DNA of 64,000 nt from Saprospiraceae bacterium (GCA_020848995.1 JADLHA010000038.1:31020-95019), one strand, 5' to 3'; positions 17,154-26,826 are shown, counted from the stretch's first letter. Numbers and translations: made by a program. Notes: generated from the letters alone by a model not told the origin.

Positions 17154-18218
17154 ATGTTTCACGAAAAATTAGAAGCCATTTTAGATCGGCACCACTACCT
17201 GGAGGAGCGGATATCGGATCCTGCGGTCGTCGGCGACCCTGAACAGTATGGAAAATTCTCCAAGGAATATAAGGACCTAAGCGGCCTGGTCGACTCGTTT
17301 AAACTCTACCAGCGCAAATCTGCAGAGAGGGCCCAGGCACTGGAATTGGTTAAGGATCCGGAATTGCGCGAGATGGCAGAAGGCGAATTGGCAAGACTTG
17401 ACGAAGAATTGGAGGAACTGGATCTTGAGTTGAGGCAGAAGCTGGTTCCTCGCGATCCGGAAGACAGCAAAGATGTCATATTTGAAATACGCTCCGGGAC
17501 AGGGGGAGACGAGGCCAGCATTTTTGCAGGGGATTTATTTCGCATGTACACCCGCTATTTCGATGCTAACGGCATGCAATACGAGATACTTGAGCAAAGT
17601 GAGGGCAACGTAGGCGGATACAACCGCATCGTAATGGAGGTGCGCGGTGACCAGGTCTATGGCAGGCTGAAATTTGAATCCGGAGCGCATCGCGTCCAAC
17701 GAGTCCCTAAAACGGAATCTCAGGGAAGGGTGCACACTTCGGCGGCAACGGTAGTCGTGTTGCCGAAAATGGAAATGGAAGAAGTCAGCATCAACAAAGC
17801 CGATTTGCGCGTCGATACGTTCCGGTCGAGTGGTGCAGGAGGTCAACATGTGAATAAGACCGAATCGGGTGTACGGTTCACCCACATACCATCGGGAATC
17901 GCTGCCGAGTCGATGGATAGTCGCAGCCAGCATAAAAACCGGGAAATTGCGTTTAATCGCTTACTTCAAAAATTGAGAGATGCCCACATAGCCCGGTACG
18001 AATCCGAAATTTCCGGGCAGCGCAGATCGCTGGTGGGAACCGGAGACCGGTCAGATAAGATACGCACCTACAACTTTCCCCAGAACCGGGTGACAGATCA
18101 CCGCATTAACCTCACGCTTTACAACCTCGACAGTGTTATCAACGGAAACCTGGAGGAGATCATCGAGGCACTTCAGGTCGCAGAGAACGCAGAGCGCATG
18201 AAAGGAGAAGCAGGGTAA
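17154..18218 (+). CDS. prfA: Peptide chain release factor 1
   Basis: A 354-residue class I release factor that ends translation at UAA and UAG. The catalytic GGQ loop is present (SSGAGGQHVNKTESGVRF, near residue 230), and the stop-codon recognition domain lies upstream. Length and the MFHEKLEAIL start match RF1 rather than RF2, whose gene needs a frameshift. It follows the sigma/anti-sigma-like pair by 80 bases. No prmC methyltransferase gene is adjacent. Confidence 0.96.
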   Translation: MFHEKLEAILDRHHYLEERISDPAVVGDPEQYGKFSKEYKDLSGLVDSFKLYQRKSAERAQALELVKDPELREMAEGELARLDEELEELDLELRQKLVPRDPEDSKDVIFEIRSGTGGDEASIFAGDLFRMYTRYFDANGMQYEILEQSEGNVGGYNRIVMEVRGDQVYGRLKFESGAHRVQRVPKTESQGRVHTSAATVVVLPKMEMEEVSINKADLRVDTFRSSGAGGQHVNKTESGVRFTHIPSGIAAESMDSRSQHKNREIAFNRLLQKLRDAHIARYESEISGQRRSLVGTGDRSDKIRTYNFPQNRVTDHRINLTLYNLDSVINGNLEEIIEALQVAENAERMKGEAG

Positions 18219-18371
18219 GGACCGGAATTATCTTTGGAATGGAAAGGGCTGACTCCGGACGGCGTATACCCAGCCGGCCTTTGGGAACGGAAGTGTGTGA
18301 AAGTGCCGGCGGCATCGCGGTTGAGCAAGCTGAAAGGAAATCTTGTGCGTACTTTTACACAAAGCGAAAGG

Positions 18372-20453
18372 ATGATCAAAAGGCAAACGATTTGGACAGC
18401 GGCTGTTGGTATTTCAATGATCGTATGGGGATGTAGCCTGGGTGAGCCCTCCTGGGATGCGCGGCTGCTGGCCCCTCTGGTGAAGACAAAGGTCAACATC
18501 CGGCAATTGGCCCCGGAAGAGGACGTTCAGGCAGACAGCACCGGTTTGTTGCACCTCGTTTACCGGACGGATCTATACGGGCTTACCATCGACTCCTTTT
18601 TCACGTTTAGCGATACTACGCTGAAAAAGGCCTTCAGGATCGATTCTCTCTACCTTTACAATGCATCAGCCTCCTACCCCATCAGTCTGGGATTTCTCGC
18701 CAGGAATGCGGGCACCGTTGGACAGCTCATCATCCTTTTCCACGGCTCGCGACAACCGATCCCCGCAATCGCCAGCATTTCGGGTCCGCCGGTTGAGATC
18801 AGTGCGGACACTATATTTCAATCCATGACGCTCGAGCAAGGCATCTTAGATCTCAAGCTGGTCAATGGCCTCCCCATTGACATAGAGAACGTCGAGTATC
18901 TGCTCAAAAACAGCGGAAGCGGAGACATCGTAGCCAGTGGGATCATTCCGCTGGTACCTGCAGGAGGTACCGTTCTGGCAACGACTGACCTGGCTGGAAA
19001 AACGGTAGAAGGAAGACTTACCGCACAACTGGTTAAACTTTCATCTCCCGGCAGCCGGGGCTCCGCTGTGGAGATTGATACGACAGACCAGGTCATTGCT
19101 GAAGTGCGGGTATACGATCTCCATCCTTCTACGGCAACTGCCGTTTGGCCGGCCCAAAACCTCATCAACGACAAGTACTATTTTATGCTTGAGGGATTGG
19201 ACGTTGAGTTAAAAGACGTGTTCATCGAGCGTGGCACGGCGCGTTTCCGCTTGTCCAGCACCTTGCAGGATTCGGTGCGCTTCACCTACCAGTTGCTAAC
19301 GGCTGTTAAGAACGGTGAAGCGTTCGGCAAGAGCATCATTCTCCCGCCGGCACCCCCCGGGGGCGTTTCCCAGCGAAACATTGAAGAGCCACTTAACGGC
19401 TACCGGTTTATGCTTGCCGGGGAGCAAGGGGATACCTTTAATCTGCAATACAATGCGGTCATTGCTTCCATCGACAGCACGGGAGTAATTAAGACGCTCG
19501 GCAAAAACGACAGCATGTACGTTGAAGTTGCTTTTGAGAAACTTCAGCCCAATTACGTCAGAGGATTTTTAGGCAGTGATGTACTGGGGACAGGCACTTC
19601 TGTTCAGAGTCTGGATCTGTTCAAGTCGGTTTCTGCCGGTAACATCGACGTCAAGAAAGCTTCTCTTATTTTGGAAGTAGAAAACAGGGTTGGAGTCGAC
19701 CTTGGTTTGCGAGTGCACCGGCTGGAGGGAATAGGGGCCCTTTCGAACACCGCCATTTCACTTGAATCGCCTTTAATCCAATCAGAAATTGCCATTCCCA
19801 GGGCGATTGACTCAGGTACAGGTGCTGAGGGTGTTCAGCCTGGAAGGCTTAAACTTGAACTCAACGAGCAGAATGCCAACATCGCAAGCTTTTTGAGCAA
19901 TATGCCCGGAGAGATCGGGTACGATGTCTCTTTGCAGGTGAATCCTGGCGGAAACAGTTCCCAATGGGAAGACTTTGCCTATGGAGGAGATCTGCTGAAT
20001 ATGAGCTTATTGCTCGACTTGCCCATGGAAGTGTCTTTGCGTGGACTGACCATGGCAGATACGGCGCAAATGGCCGTGGGAGGCGATCATTACGAGCGCG
20101 TATCCGGAGCCATCCTGCATGCTTTCTTTTCCAATGACTTTCCGCTTGACGCTGCGGTTCAGTTGTACCTGGTGTCTGCAGTCGGAGAGGTTACCGATTC
20201 GCTGTTGCCAGCGTCTTTTATCGTAAAAGCGGCGGGGATAGGCAACGACGGGCTGTCAACCGGACCGGTGGAATCCAAGGTGGATATTTCTGCAGATCGC
20301 AGTCGCATTGACCGAATGTTCTCTGCAGACAAATTGATTCTCAAGGCAATTTTAAATACGAAGCCGGAAGGAACGGAAGTGCGCATTTACGACGACTATT
20401 TTCTGGAAATGCAGTTGACTGCTGATTTTGTTTATACACTTGGCGAGGAATGA
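18372..20453 (+). CDS. Large lipoprotein of unknown function, coupled to an outer-membrane protein
   Basis: A 693-residue protein. The N-terminus is a lipoprotein signal peptide with lipobox VWGC, so it should sit in the outer membrane or periplasm. The rest is beta-rich with no cysteine motifs. Regular blocks with turns such as PLVPAGGTVLATTDLAGK suggest repeated beta-sandwich domains. I do not recognise the family. The ATG at 18372 is preferred because a 46-residue extension to 18234 is basic and would hide the signal peptide. The stop overlaps the start of the next gene (ATGA), so the two products are likely made together and may form one surface complex; pairs of this kind are common in Bacteroidota. 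Confidence 0.7.
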   Translation: MIKRQTIWTAAVGISMIVWGCSLGEPSWDARLLAPLVKTKVNIRQLAPEEDVQADSTGLLHLVYRTDLYGLTIDSFFTFSDTTLKKAFRIDSLYLYNASASYPISLGFLARNAGTVGQLIILFHGSRQPIPAIASISGPPVEISADTIFQSMTLEQGILDLKLVNGLPIDIENVEYLLKNSGSGDIVASGIIPLVPAGGTVLATTDLAGKTVEGRLTAQLVKLSSPGSRGSAVEIDTTDQVIAEVRVYDLHPSTATAVWPAQNLINDKYYFMLEGLDVELKDVFIERGTARFRLSSTLQDSVRFTYQLLTAVKNGEAFGKSIILPPAPPGGVSQRNIEEPLNGYRFMLAGEQGDTFNLQYNAVIASIDSTGVIKTLGKNDSMYVEVAFEKLQPNYVRGFLGSDVLGTGTSVQSLDLFKSVSAGNIDVKKASLILEVENRVGVDLGLRVHRLEGIGALSNTAISLESPLIQSEIAIPRAIDSGTGAEGVQPGRLKLELNEQNANIASFLSNMPGEIGYDVSLQVNPGGNSSQWEDFAYGGDLLNMSLLLDLPMEVSLRGLTMADTAQMAVGGDHYERVSGAILHAFFSNDFPLDAAVQLYLVSAVGEVTDSLLPASFIVKAAGIGNDGLSTGPVESKVDISADRSRIDRMFSADKLILKAILNTKPEGTEVRIYDDYFLEMQLTADFVYTLGEE

Positions 20454-21712
20454 GTAAGCATGTTGAGGGTTTAAACCTGGAGAAGCGAACTGCGTTCGCG
20501 ATTTTACTGGCTGTACTTTACTTTGGAATACAAGGTATGGCGCAACCATACAGGAGGGTGACGTTTGATCAGACTGCGCATCAGTCGATGGTACTTGTGG
20601 AAGCCCGGGAAGAATTGGGAGCGGAGCATGTTGCTGATGGTTTTTTTGACGGGTACATCGGAGGGGGAAAACTGAGCGGAGAACTGATCGGGGAAGCAGT
20701 GCAGGGCCTGAAAACCGAAAATCTGCTGGGTTTGCGTTATGGAGGAAGCGCACTGTTGCGACTGGCCTGGAGAGGAGAAGGAAATTACCTGTTGTTTGGG
20801 GTTGGGCATGAAAGACACGTGGAAGCGGTATTTTCTAAAGACCTCTTCCAGGTTTACTTTCAGGGCAATCAGGCCTTTGAGGGGAAGACAGCGCTGCTGC
20901 ATCCTTTGGAGTTTAACCGGACTGATTACAGTTTTGCGAAAGTGGGCTTCGAGCGACAAAGTACCAGCTACTTCTTGTCTGGGAATTTGGGTCTTGCTAC
21001 AGGCTCTCAATACAGAAATCTCGTTACTGATCGGGGTAGTCTTTTTACAGCAGTCTATGGAAGAGAAGTTGAGTTGGAACTTGCCTTAGAGGATCATTCA
21101 TGGGACGGAAATCACTCGATCGTTTGGAATGGCGAAGCTCTGGGGTTTTTGGTAGATGCGGAAGCAGGATGGAAATGGTCTTCGGGGCTGATTGGGGCTG
21201 GAATTAGAAATGTGGGATTTATTGATTGGCAAAATAAGGTGCGTAACCGGGTGTACGATACGGTTTACAGCTATACGGGCATTGAAATTTCGGAGGTGTT
21301 GGATTCTTTTGCGTTTGACCTGAAGGGGCAAGATGTTATCGCTTCGGATTTTGCCAAGACCGATGTGCTTACGAACGTTCGTACCAACATTCCTGGAGAG
21401 TGGTGCGTTTGGATCAGGCAGGGATTTTTAGATAACAGATGGTTATGGACAGGGGCTTATGGGTCCTACTTTGCAGATAACGCACGTCCTTTCTATTCAA
21501 TCAGGAGCACCTTATACATACTTCCAGGACTGTATGCAGGAGCATCTTATGGAAGAGGAGCCTATTCACTCGCAGACCTTGGTTTGCATGCTGGTATTCT
21601 GTTGGGAGGGAGGATTGGGCTGCATGGGCATTGGGATTCTATCGGACATCTATTGGGAAAGGCAGGGAAGTTGTCCCGGATTGGCGGAGTGGTGTGCAGT
21701 ATTTCGCTTTAA
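20450..21712 (+). CDS. Outer-membrane protein, possibly DUF5723-like
   Basis: A 420-residue protein with a signal peptide (hydrophobic run ILLAVLYFGIQGMAQ, cleavage after Ala-Gln). The remainder is made of short amphipathic beta strands, consistent with a barrel; the C-terminus is VVCSISL. The layout (lipoprotein gene then this protein) and phrases such as NLLGLRYGGSALLRLAWRGE recall the DUF5723 family of Bacteroidota, but I cannot confirm it. A perfect 14-base palindrome of the dispersed motif type lies inside (21370-21383). Confidence 0.6.
   Translation: MSKHVEGLNLEKRTAFAILLAVLYFGIQGMAQPYRRVTFDQTAHQSMVLVEAREELGAEHVADGFFDGYIGGGKLSGELIGEAVQGLKTENLLGLRYGGSALLRLAWRGEGNYLLFGVGHERHVEAVFSKDLFQVYFQGNQAFEGKTALLHPLEFNRTDYSFAKVGFERQSTSYFLSGNLGLATGSQYRNLVTDRGSLFTAVYGREVELELALEDHSWDGNHSIVWNGEALGFLVDAEAGWKWSSGLIGAGIRNVGFIDWQNKVRNRVYDTVYSYTGIEISEVLDSFAFDLKGQDVIASDFAKTDVLTNVRTNIPGEWCVWIRQGFLDNRWLWTGAYGSYFADNARPFYSIRSTLYILPGLYAGASYGRGAYSLADLGLHAGILLGGRIGLHGHWDSIGHLLGKAGKLSRIGGVVCSISL
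21371..21382. repeat. Dispersed palindrome, compact form ACNAACGTTNGT
   Basis: Reads ACGAACGTTCGT inside the barrel gene; the palindrome extends one base each way (TA...TA). Confidence 0.5.
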
Positions 21713-21726
21713 AGTCTATAACAGCG

Positions 21727-24700
21727 TTAGAAGTCAAGCCCCAGGGAAAACAGCCACCTGGGTTGACGCAAGCCAGCGTCTTCAATTTTCCAGGCATGGT
21801 CAACGCGAAGAAAGTAGCCAAAGAGAGAGGTCCTGAAGCCAAAACCGGTACCCGCAATCCAGGGATCCCTTCTGTAACTCAGGCTCACTTCGACGACAGG
21901 GTTCTGAGCAAAGAAGTCAGTAGTTCCTGAAGCTTCAATTTTGGGGAGGAATCCGTCCCACACGACGGCTGCGTCACAAAAGGCGATGAACTGGAAATTG
22001 CGAAGCAGATTGTTTTTCCATGGGTGAAAATATTGAAATACGGGCATCCTGAATTCTGCAGTGTATCCGAAAGCGGAAGAGCCTCGTCGTGCACCGTAAT
22101 CGTGACCCCTGACTTCAGTGGCCAGTGCTGAGTATACGTATTCTCCTGTTGTGCGGAGGGGCATGGTCGACGCATAGCGCGGGAGCAGCCAGTTATCCGT
22201 GCCACCGGTGTGGTACAGGATTCGTTCCCGACCAAAGCTTGCATACGCGAAGGCACGCTGCGACAAGCTGGATTTTTCGAATAGCGTATGATGGTATCGG
22301 GCGTCAACTCCGGCTACCAACAAGGCACCGGGAAAGAAGCGGGATGTGCGGCCGGTGGCAAGTTCAAATCGCTTAGACATTTCAAAAAACAGTTTCAATT
22401 GCCATCCTGTGCGAATGTTGAGCGAAAGATCAAGTGCATTGTCGAATACCAGTTCGATCCTGGTCCCAATGCGTTGTTGAGATATATCGGTGGAATCGAA
22501 TAGTGTTCCCGGACTTGTAGACAGGTAGCGTATGCGATCGTTGCGAACGGTGGTGATGGCCTTCAAAGCGGTGTAATGGGAAAAAGGATAACTGGCGCTG
22601 TGTGAAAGCAACCAGGTAGCTCGTTCCTGCTGAAGATCTTCACGTTGAAAATCGGCGACTGGATCCTTTTGTCTGCCATAATGTAAGGTGAGGCGTTGGT
22701 CAACGCGTCGACGGCGCTGTTCGAAGCTCAGATAGGCTTCGATTCCATTGAACGTAGTAGGAATCCTCAGGCCACTTTCAAGGAGATAGTTTTCGAGTAC
22801 TTCGGCAATGCGGGCTTTAAAGAGAACTCCCAACTCAGGGGTATTGAATTCTGCAGAGCTTACCGAGTAGGCTTGAAGTTGAGAGACCAATAGCTCATTG
22901 TTGAGGGAAGTTGAAAAATCTTCGACCAGAAATCGGTCCCGGTAGGCAATTGCGAGGTTGCTGTTGAAGGTTTGTATGGACGGGAGGGATGATTGAAGAA
23001 GTGCTGGGTTGATTGAAGAGGGGGGACGGATGTTGCGTTTCTTTTTTTGTTGAAATTCTGTATAGAGCGCAGCCAGATTAGGGGGATTGCCAAAGGGAGA
23101 TTGAAAATAAGCCGTGTCGGGCTCATGAAAACCAGGATCAGGAGATGGTTTTGCAAGAGAATCAACAGGAACGGGAAAATGGGCGGGGGAGCGTATGGGC
23201 TGCAAAAAACTAACATCCGTTAGTTTTTCTGAATGGAGAAAAATCTTGTTCAAATGGTGGAAGACGGGATAGAGTTGAACCCCGTCGCGGGTGGAGAGAA
23301 TCATTTCGGGATTGTCATCCAGCGCTAATTCGTGCAGTTGGCCTTCGCGTAAGAGCAACCATTGTTTAGTGTTTGCACGTTCCATTTCCAACAGGATATC
23401 GCGGTCAATCGCCTGCCATTGGATTACGGAGTTGCCGTCGGTGCTGACGAGCAGCGTTGGGGTGGGTTTATCCTGGCTGGAAGGTAAGGCTGGAAGTCTG
23501 TAAAGGGCAAAAGGTGCAAGGGCATTCTGAGAGCCTGGGCTGGAAATTGAATTGTCGGGCGAGCGGTTGGAGCGGAAGACCAAGGAAGAGCCGGAGTCTG
23601 TACGGAACAGGCGAACGTCTAGATCATCCCAGCGGTCGTCTGTCAGTTTGTTGTATTGCCGCGTTTTTACAGAATAAAGGAGAATATCTGAAAAGCCGTT
23701 GGTGTTGGCAGACAAAGCGAAAAGGTCTTTTTCCAGGTGTGTAGCGGAATAGACCCTTTGGATGTCTTCAGGTAGAAGGTGTAGGTGGGATTTTGCATTG
23801 GGATCCAGGGTTCGGAGGTAAACGCGGTTCCTTTTCTCGTAGAGGATGCTGATGGCTTTTCGGTCCTGATGTTGGAGCACAAGGGGATAATTATTGTCGG
23901 GTGGGTACAATTTAGACTTGCTTCCCGTTGCAAAGAGCGTGTGCAATTTGCCGGTTTCCGGGTCCAGTGTTCGAAGGCGTTTGCGACCGAATTGGTTGGT
24001 GCCGAGGAGGATGAGATGGCCATTGTACAAGGAAGGAGATACATCGCAGACGGTTTCCTCCGGTTTGAATCGGATCTTTTTGCCACCGGAAACCCATGAG
24101 TTGGATCCGGTAAGATTGGAATACCAGGTTTGCCATTCAGCTTCCAGCATTTCGAGAGTCTGGGAGAAGACGACTTGGGCTGCGTCTTTGGCGTCTTTAT
24201 GGATGCGCGTGATGTAGAGCCAATTGGAAATGGATTGTTCGCCATAATGGTGTACGATGAAATTCCAGAAGGAGACTCCTGCAAGAGATGGGTATCGGGC
24301 AGAAAATTTCCTGAAACGTTGGCCTTTCCAGTGTTGGAGAAAGTCTCTTTCAGTTTGCTGATCCCAACCGTAAGTGAGGTAGCGAAGCAAGCCTTCTTCA
24401 AACCAGGCATCGAGTTTAAAGTCGACCACTTGTTGGACGGCATCCTGCAGGGCTGTTCCATCAAAAAAGGAAGCAAAATACAGTTGGATGAGGCCGCTTC
24501 GCAGGGAATTCCTCAAATCGCTGTGGTTGCCATCGAAGAACAGCAGAATTTTTTGGCCTTTGAGCCTCGGCTGGGTTTTCCATTTTTTTTCAGGCCAGAT
24601 TCCGTCGAGGTTGATGTTTGTTTGAGCATGATCTGATGGATCGGCATACAGGACAAGCTCAATTTTATCCCGAAGGTGGAATTCAAAGAGCTTCTGTATG

Positions 24701-24933
24701 GCTTTGTTTTCCGATTCGGCAATCTCTGTAATGAATTTGGCAGATTCCCTGGATTTGCCGTAGTAGTAGACCACAAAATGGGGGGTTTCGTACTGCCACC
24801 AGTTAAATTGGTCGTCCGTGTACTGGATCTTATTTTTGCCAAAGAGTTCCCGGGAATTTTGTGCAATGCCGGATACAGCCGTGAACCACAGGCACAAGCA
24901 CGTCCACCGAATTCCAAGGCGTAACACCGTCAT
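21727..24933 (-). CDS. Large secreted protein: peptidase-MA-like domain, TolB-like propeller, C-terminal barrel
   Basis: A 1,068-residue protein with a signal peptide (LCLWFTAVSGIAQ). Residues 30-260 resemble the gluzincin/peptidase MA fold (ETPHFVVYYYG, then DAWFEEGLLRYLTYGWD), but the HExxH zinc motif is missing, so it is probably inactive. Residues 270-620 carry WD40/TolB-like repeats (for example DVSPSLYNGHLILLG). The last 300 residues are beta-barrel-like, with a C-terminus ending RWLFSLGLDF. Such proteins are widespread in Bacteroidota and are often annotated as translocation protein TolB, but have no proven role. The ATG at 24933 is used because it starts the signal peptide; 24 bases separate it from the divergent MBL gene. 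It converges with the barrel gene, 14 bases apart. Confidence 0.75.
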   Translation of the reverse strand: MTVLRLGIRWTCLCLWFTAVSGIAQNSRELFGKNKIQYTDDQFNWWQYETPHFVVYYYGKSRESAKFITEIAESENKAIQKLFEFHLRDKIELVLYADPSDHAQTNINLDGIWPEKKWKTQPRLKGQKILLFFDGNHSDLRNSLRSGLIQLYFASFFDGTALQDAVQQVVDFKLDAWFEEGLLRYLTYGWDQQTERDFLQHWKGQRFRKFSARYPSLAGVSFWNFIVHHYGEQSISNWLYITRIHKDAKDAAQVVFSQTLEMLEAEWQTWYSNLTGSNSWVSGGKKIRFKPEETVCDVSPSLYNGHLILLGTNQFGRKRLRTLDPETGKLHTLFATGSKSKLYPPDNNYPLVLQHQDRKAISILYEKRNRVYLRTLDPNAKSHLHLLPEDIQRVYSATHLEKDLFALSANTNGFSDILLYSVKTRQYNKLTDDRWDDLDVRLFRTDSGSSLVFRSNRSPDNSISSPGSQNALAPFALYRLPALPSSQDKPTPTLLVSTDGNSVIQWQAIDRDILLEMERANTKQWLLLREGQLHELALDDNPEMILSTRDGVQLYPVFHHLNKIFLHSEKLTDVSFLQPIRSPAHFPVPVDSLAKPSPDPGFHEPDTAYFQSPFGNPPNLAALYTEFQQKKKRNIRPPSSINPALLQSSLPSIQTFNSNLAIAYRDRFLVEDFSTSLNNELLVSQLQAYSVSSAEFNTPELGVLFKARIAEVLENYLLESGLRIPTTFNGIEAYLSFEQRRRRVDQRLTLHYGRQKDPVADFQREDLQQERATWLLSHSASYPFSHYTALKAITTVRNDRIRYLSTSPGTLFDSTDISQQRIGTRIELVFDNALDLSLNIRTGWQLKLFFEMSKRFELATGRTSRFFPGALLVAGVDARYHHTLFEKSSLSQRAFAYASFGRERILYHTGGTDNWLLPRYASTMPLRTTGEYVYSALATEVRGHDYGARRGSSAFGYTAEFRMPVFQYFHPWKNNLLRNFQFIAFCDAAVVWDGFLPKIEASGTTDFFAQNPVVEVSLSYRRDPWIAGTGFGFRTSLFGYFLRVDHAWKIEDAGLRQPRWLFSLGLDF
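23209..23224. repeat. Dispersed palindrome, exact ACNAAC-N4-GTTNGT with long arms
   Basis: Reads ACTAAC ATCC GTTAGT. The arms extend to ten bases (23205-23214 and 23219-23228, with AAAA and TTTT added). It lies inside the coding sequence of the 1,068-residue protein. Confidence 0.65.
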
Positions 24934-24957
24934 ACGTATTGCAAAATAGAGATTCCC

Positions 24958-25599
24958 ATGCAAATAGCGACCTTCTGCTTCAATCCCTTTTGTGAGAACA
25001 CTTACATCGTGTATAACGAAGGAGGCGAGGCCTGGATTATTGATCCCGGGTGTATGACCCACACCGAAGAGGCTACTATCGTAGATTTTCTGGAATCAAA
25101 GGGACTTCGACCGGTCAGGATGTTGTTGACTCATGCCCACATCGACCACATATTGGGCTGTGCGTTTTTTGGCGAGCAATATGGAATGCTGGCAGAGATG
25201 CATGTGCGGGAAGAGGCCCTGATGCAAGCGGCTGTGGGCATTGCGGGGATGTACGGCATTCCTTACAGGGCGGCACCGTGGTCAAAGGACTATTTATACG
25301 AAGGACAGGAGCTCTTCCTGGGACAACAGCGCTGGACAGCCCTATGGTGCCCGGGACACAGTCCGGGGAGCCTTTGCTTTTACCAGAAGGAGGAATCGAT
25401 CCTGATTGCAGGTGACGTCCTCTTTGAGGGGAGCATTGGAAGGACGGATTTGCCTGGGGGGGATCATGAAGCGCTCATCAGGAGCATCCGGGAGAAGTTG
25501 TTTGTCCTCGATAACTCGACAAAGGTGCTGCCCGGGCATGGTGGGTCAACGACCATAGGAAGGGAAAAAATGACGAACCCTTTTCTCCAAGAGGTATAG
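24958..25599 (+). CDS. MBL-fold metallo-hydrolase (YcbL/glyoxalase II-like)
   Basis: A 213-residue metallo-beta-lactamase-fold enzyme. The metal site is complete: THAHIDH (H59, H61, D63, H64), GHSPGSL, GDVLFEGSIGRTDLPGG and the C-terminal PGHGGST. The IGRTD block is typical of the YcbL / hydroxyacylglutathione hydrolase-like group, which acts on thioesters or related small molecules. The true substrate cannot be read from sequence. It is divergent from the large propeller protein and is followed within 6 bases by the first parS-like palindrome. Confidence 0.85.
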   Translation: MQIATFCFNPFCENTYIVYNEGGEAWIIDPGCMTHTEEATIVDFLESKGLRPVRMLLTHAHIDHILGCAFFGEQYGMLAEMHVREEALMQAAVGIAGMYGIPYRAAPWSKDYLYEGQELFLGQQRWTALWCPGHSPGSLCFYQKEESILIAGDVLFEGSIGRTDLPGGDHEALIRSIREKLFVLDNSTKVLPGHGGSTTIGREKMTNPFLQEV

Positions 25600-25604
25600 G
25601 GGAT

Positions 25605-25620
25605 TGTTCCACGTGGAACA
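25605..25620. other. parS-like palindrome TGTTCCACGTGGAACA
   Basis: A perfect 16-base palindrome matching the ParB-binding parS pattern (general form TGTTtCACGTGaAACA; the version with CC/GG is the one known from Pseudomonas). It lies in the convergent gap between the MBL gene and phaC, 42 bases from a second copy. ParB and ParA are not in the window. Confidence 0.7.
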
Positions 25621-25661
25621 GAATTAAGAAAAGGCATTATTGTTCGGGAAGGGCATAAAAA

Positions 25662-25681
25662 AAGGTTCCACGTGGAACCTT
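25662..25681. other. Second parS-like palindrome; also terminator-like for phaC
   Basis: A perfect 20-base palindrome with the same GTTCCACGTGGAAC core. On the reverse strand it is followed by a run of seven T, so the sequence also has the form of an intrinsic terminator downstream of phaC. Two copies of a 14-base core 42 bases apart favour a protein-binding site over chance; both roles may hold. Confidence 0.65.
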
Positions 25682-25717
25682 GGAAAGAAGAAGTTAGGAA
25701 TTGGGATAAAAGGGCAA

Positions 25718-26770
25718 TCAGGATCGGGCCATTACCCATTTGGCTATGCTGGGAGCGAGTTCCTTTTGGGATTTGGCCCCGACGAAAACCCCGATATGTC
25801 CACCTGGAAAAGCATAGTGTTGTTTGTCGTCGGTTCCGACAAAATCCATGACTGCTGTGGTCGATTGATTCGGGATGATGTTGTCTTCGGTTGCATAGAC
25901 GTTCAGGAAGGGTACGGTCATGTTCTTTAGGTCGACCCGGCGTCCACCCAGTTCAAAGGTTCCCTTGACCAGCTTATTGCCCTGAAAAAGGTCTTTGATG
26001 TACTTCCGGTACATCTCGCCCGAGAGATCCGGGCAGTCGTTTTTCCATTTTTCCATTCTCAGAAAATTGGCAAGTTTGTCCTGGTCTTCAACCATTTCGA
26101 GCACCCCAAAGTATTTGGCGACGTCCATACTTGGCTTGAGCATGCTAAATGCGCTGTTGAGCATTTCTGCACCCACTACCCCAACCGTGTCTACCATGGT
26201 GTCGACGTCGAGGTGTTTTGCCCAGTTGTAAAGCATGTTGCAATTGGCATCCTCAAAATCGTAAGGAGCTACGAAGGTGGTAAGGGTTTTGAATTTTTCC
26301 GGGTGCAATGCAGCATAGATCATGCTGAATAAGCCACCCTGACAGATTCCCATCATGTGGATCTTGTCGACCTTGTGCCGCCTGCGAATGAAATCGATGG
26401 CATCCCCAAGATAGCCCAGGATGTAGTCTTCCATCGTCAGGTACTTATCGGCTTTGGTCGGATAGCCCCAATCCATAATGTAAATGTCGAGGCCTTCCTC
26501 CAGAAGCTTGGCCATGAGGCTGCGATCCGGCTGCAGGTCCAGAACATCCTGGCGATTCATGATGGCAAAAGACACCAAAACCGGAATGTCGCATTTGGCC
26601 GGAGTCGTGCGTATGTATCTGAACATCTTGACCTTATCGCATTCCCAAACCAGTTCTTTCGGAGTGGTGGCGACTTCGACCTCTTCAATTTGGCGGAGGG
26701 TTGTGTAACCCTTCTGCATTTTTTCCTGAATGGTGAGAAATTCCTGAAAAATAGAACCCGTGTTAACCAT
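25718..26770 (-). CDS. phaC: Class III poly(3-hydroxyalkanoate) synthase subunit PhaC
   Basis: A 350-residue catalytic subunit that polymerises (R)-3-hydroxyacyl-CoA into PHA at the granule surface. The catalytic triad is C143 in the lipase-box GICQGG, D296 in YATEDNIIPNQ and H325 in GGHIGVFVG. These lie a constant six residues before C149, D302 and H331 of the Allochromatium enzyme. The short length marks class III, which needs PhaE; phaE is just upstream. A hairpin with T-tract separates the two genes (26801-26826). Two parS-like palindromes lie directly downstream. Confidence 0.95.
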   Translation of the reverse strand: MVNTGSIFQEFLTIQEKMQKGYTTLRQIEEVEVATTPKELVWECDKVKMFRYIRTTPAKCDIPVLVSFAIMNRQDVLDLQPDRSLMAKLLEEGLDIYIMDWGYPTKADKYLTMEDYILGYLGDAIDFIRRRHKVDKIHMMGICQGGLFSMIYAALHPEKFKTLTTFVAPYDFEDANCNMLYNWAKHLDVDTMVDTVGVVGAEMLNSAFSMLKPSMDVAKYFGVLEMVEDQDKLANFLRMEKWKNDCPDLSGEMYRKYIKDLFQGNKLVKGTFELGGRRVDLKNMTVPFLNVYATEDNIIPNQSTTAVMDFVGTDDKQHYAFPGGHIGVFVGAKSQKELAPSIAKWVMARS

Positions 26771-26800
26771 GTGTTTTTAAAATTGAGGCCCAAAAATAAA

Positions 26801-26826
26801 AAAGCCCGAATGGAGATTCAGGCTTT
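26801..26826 (-). terminator. Intrinsic terminator-like hairpin between phaE and phaC
   Basis: The stem pairs AAAGCC with GGCTTT and, further in, CGAAT with ATTCA (one mismatch), loop about 4 bases. On the reverse strand it is followed by TTTATTTTTG. It lies between phaE and phaC, so it could weaken read-through and set the PhaE:PhaC ratio. Confidence 0.6.
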
